From NCBI GenBank assembly GCA_018609755.1, contig JAHENZ010000049.1:1-64000 (forward strand): 64,000 nucleotides of DNA, written 5' to 3'. The stretch is from Salinivenus sp. Its GTDB lineage: Bacteria; Bacteroidota; Rhodothermia; Rhodothermales; Salinibacteraceae. Both the position numbers and the translations under genes were made by a program. Shown in pieces: positions 62,781 to 64,000 of the stretch; the stretch's first letter is position 1; each line of letters opens with the position of its first letter. A model generated the notes under the pieces. It did not search any database, was not told the DNA's origin, and saw only the letters and a program-made list of their open reading frames with translations.

Positions 62781-64000
62781 TCACTCCATCCCTTTTGGAA
62801 GCGAAAACCGGCGCTTCGCAAGCGCCGACGGCTTCTCCTCTCCCACGTCGTAGGGCCGCAGCCGTATTCGAAAGCGCATTCGTTCGGGGGGCAGCAGTGC
62901 AGACTCGACCGGCGGGTGAAACTTCGTCCCAACGCCCATGACGGAATGATCCAGCGTCACGGACAGCGTATCCGAGTGCCGGAGCGAATCGAGGGTCTTC
63001 GCCTCGGCAAGATTGGAGAACGGGTCGACCCCGAACGAAAAATTCGAGTCGGCCACGGCCAGAAGTCCGGTGCTCCCATTCGCAACGGTCCCCCATCGCG
63101 TGTCGGTCTTGAGGCCGTGCGTTTGCGGGGGCCGCACCGGTTCAAACTGATCGGCGACCGTTCCCTCGTAAACGCCGGGACGCATGCCCCCGGGCCGGTC
63201 CGGAAACGAGCCTCCAGGCCCTCGGCCATACCAGTGCACGTGTTCGTACGAGGAAGGCACGCCGAACGAGAGGCCGACTCGCGGAAGCGAGGAGACCGCT
63301 GCGCGAAGCGAATCCGTCGGCCGGAAATCCGTGGTGACAAGTAGATCTCCGCTTCCGAGCACGGTGTACTCGTAGGTCACGTCCGCTTGAGGGTCCCCTG
63401 CTCCCCGAACGGTGCTCTCCACGGTCAGCCGCACGGTCCCGGGGGCCTCCGTCACCTCCACAGATTGCGTCTCGTGCGTGAGGCTGTCGAGCCCCGCACT
63501 CCGCCAGTCGGCTGCAGGGGAGCCCCAGTATCCTTTGTTATCGACGAGCGTTGGCGCACGCCAGAGATTGAGCCGGGGCCCTTCCGCGAGTACGTCGGTC
63601 CCCCGATATACGAGTGAAGCGAGCGTACCCCGCCTCTCGTCAAACGAGTACTCGAAATCGTCTCCGGAGACGACAATCGCCCCTTCCGATTCGGTGATAC
63701 TGAGACCCGGAAGGTCGACGGACTGAACGATTGGGGCTGCGGGAACGTCGAACGGGATCTTCAGCCGCTCGGTAGCCACGGGGTATCCGGCGTCCGCGTA
63801 GGGTGTCTCTGATGCCTGATGGAGCGTCAGGGTGAGCCAGTAGTCCGTGCCCCTCTCCAGTTCGGGCTGGTCGAACGGCACGGAGATCTCCGTCCACTCC
63901 CCCGGCGGGAGGGCCAGATCGAGCGTTCCGGACTGAAGAGACTCGCCGTCGGCCGACAGTTCCCATCGAAGCTCATAGGCGGAGAAATTCGTGAAGTCAA
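62781..64000 (-). CDS. GH2 beta-galactosidase, C-terminal part (partial, right edge)
   Basis: The frame is open to the right edge and gives ~406 residues. The edge part DFTNFSAYELRWELSADGE is the GH2 linker domain (DUF4981/beta-galactosidase middle Ig), followed by the small-chain domain FEYSFDERRGTLASLVYRGTDVLAEGPRLNLWRAPTLVDNK. LPRVGLSFGVPSSYEHVHWYGRGPGGSFPDRPGGMRPGVYEGTV and TRWGTVANG follow. The catalytic Glu residues lie outside the window. With galK nearby it suggests use of galactosides. Confidence 0.88.
   Translation of the reverse strand, partial: DFTNFSAYELRWELSADGESLQSGTLDLALPPGEWTEISVPFDQPELERGTDYWLTLTLHQASETPYADAGYPVATERLKIPFDVPAAPIVQSVDLPGLSITESEGAIVVSGDDFEYSFDERRGTLASLVYRGTDVLAEGPRLNLWRAPTLVDNKGYWGSPAADWRSAGLDSLTHETQSVEVTEAPGTVRLTVESTVRGAGDPQADVTYEYTVLGSGDLLVTTDFRPTDSLRAAVSSLPRVGLSFGVPSSYEHVHWYGRGPGGSFPDRPGGMRPGVYEGTVADQFEPVRPPQTHGLKTDTRWGTVANGSTGLLAVADSNFSFGVDPFSNLAEAKTLDSLRHSDTLSVTLDHSVMGVGTKFHPPVESALLPPERMRFRIRLRPYDVGEEKPSALAKRRFSLPKGME

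Overview
The window looks like chromosomal DNA from a salt-adapted member of the Rhodothermota, close to Salinibacter and its relatives. This is an inference. It rests on high-GC DNA, strongly acidic proteins, few Shine-Dalgarno sequences, a bacillithiol enzyme (BshC), an E1 alpha/beta fusion dehydrogenase, DUF2911 and DUF6503-type exported proteins, and a PorV-like outer-membrane protein remnant. Most genes are housekeeping genes in short operons, with many on the minus strand.

Layout. 1-4185: bshC (cut by the left edge), a BFN/UVR nuclease-like gene, hisC and hisD. 4186-10458: an accessory island. Five to six minus-strand gene cassettes (sulfotransferase, exported protein, erythromycin-esterase-like enzyme, membrane protein, exported protein, lipoprotein) are separated by imperfect palindromes that behave like integron attC sites. 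A broken, plus-strand integron-integrase remnant sits at the promoter end, where intI belongs. 10459-18218: argS, lgt, a beta-propeller protein, a DUF3095 protein, a TetR regulator, a tautomerase and an exported O-methyltransferase. 18273-20613: a 2-kb block (Tat-exported TIM-barrel protein plus lipoprotein) bracketed by inverted copies of a small repeat. One copy carries a second nested MITE with a TA duplication, and the other copy is the empty site. 20718-25164: E1 fusion dehydrogenase, TonB protein, alginate-export-type porin. 25293-29558: DoxX, citrate synthase, MarR, WrbA and pirin, linked by four related operator-like dyads. This looks like a quinone/electrophile stress regulon.

29566-40718: pyrimidine-nucleoside phosphorylase, L31, phosphoglucomutase, Mth938-like protein, a GAF/degenerate-GGDEF membrane protein, lysine 2,3-aminomutase, a TPR protein, TrmH and a LolA-like protein. 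40894-44907: glycogen genes glgC and a GT4 glycogen synthase followed by a sugar/alditol oxidase. 45036-50554: small membrane and exported proteins and a carbon-nitrogen hydrolase. 50654-51232: a cold-shock protein and tRNA-Arg(TCG). 51602-59172: a small Gly-rich protein, ftsE, a methyltransferase, pdxA, pepA, nrnA and galK. 59173-60092: a gene-poor stretch with an attC-like palindrome and a broken outer-membrane-protein gene. 60093-64000: asnS, a UbiA-like membrane protein and the C-terminal part of a GH2 beta-galactosidase cut by the right edge.

The main discovery candidates are the decayed integron with unusual GTTATR core sites, the nested MITE pair with its empty site, and the MarR operator set.
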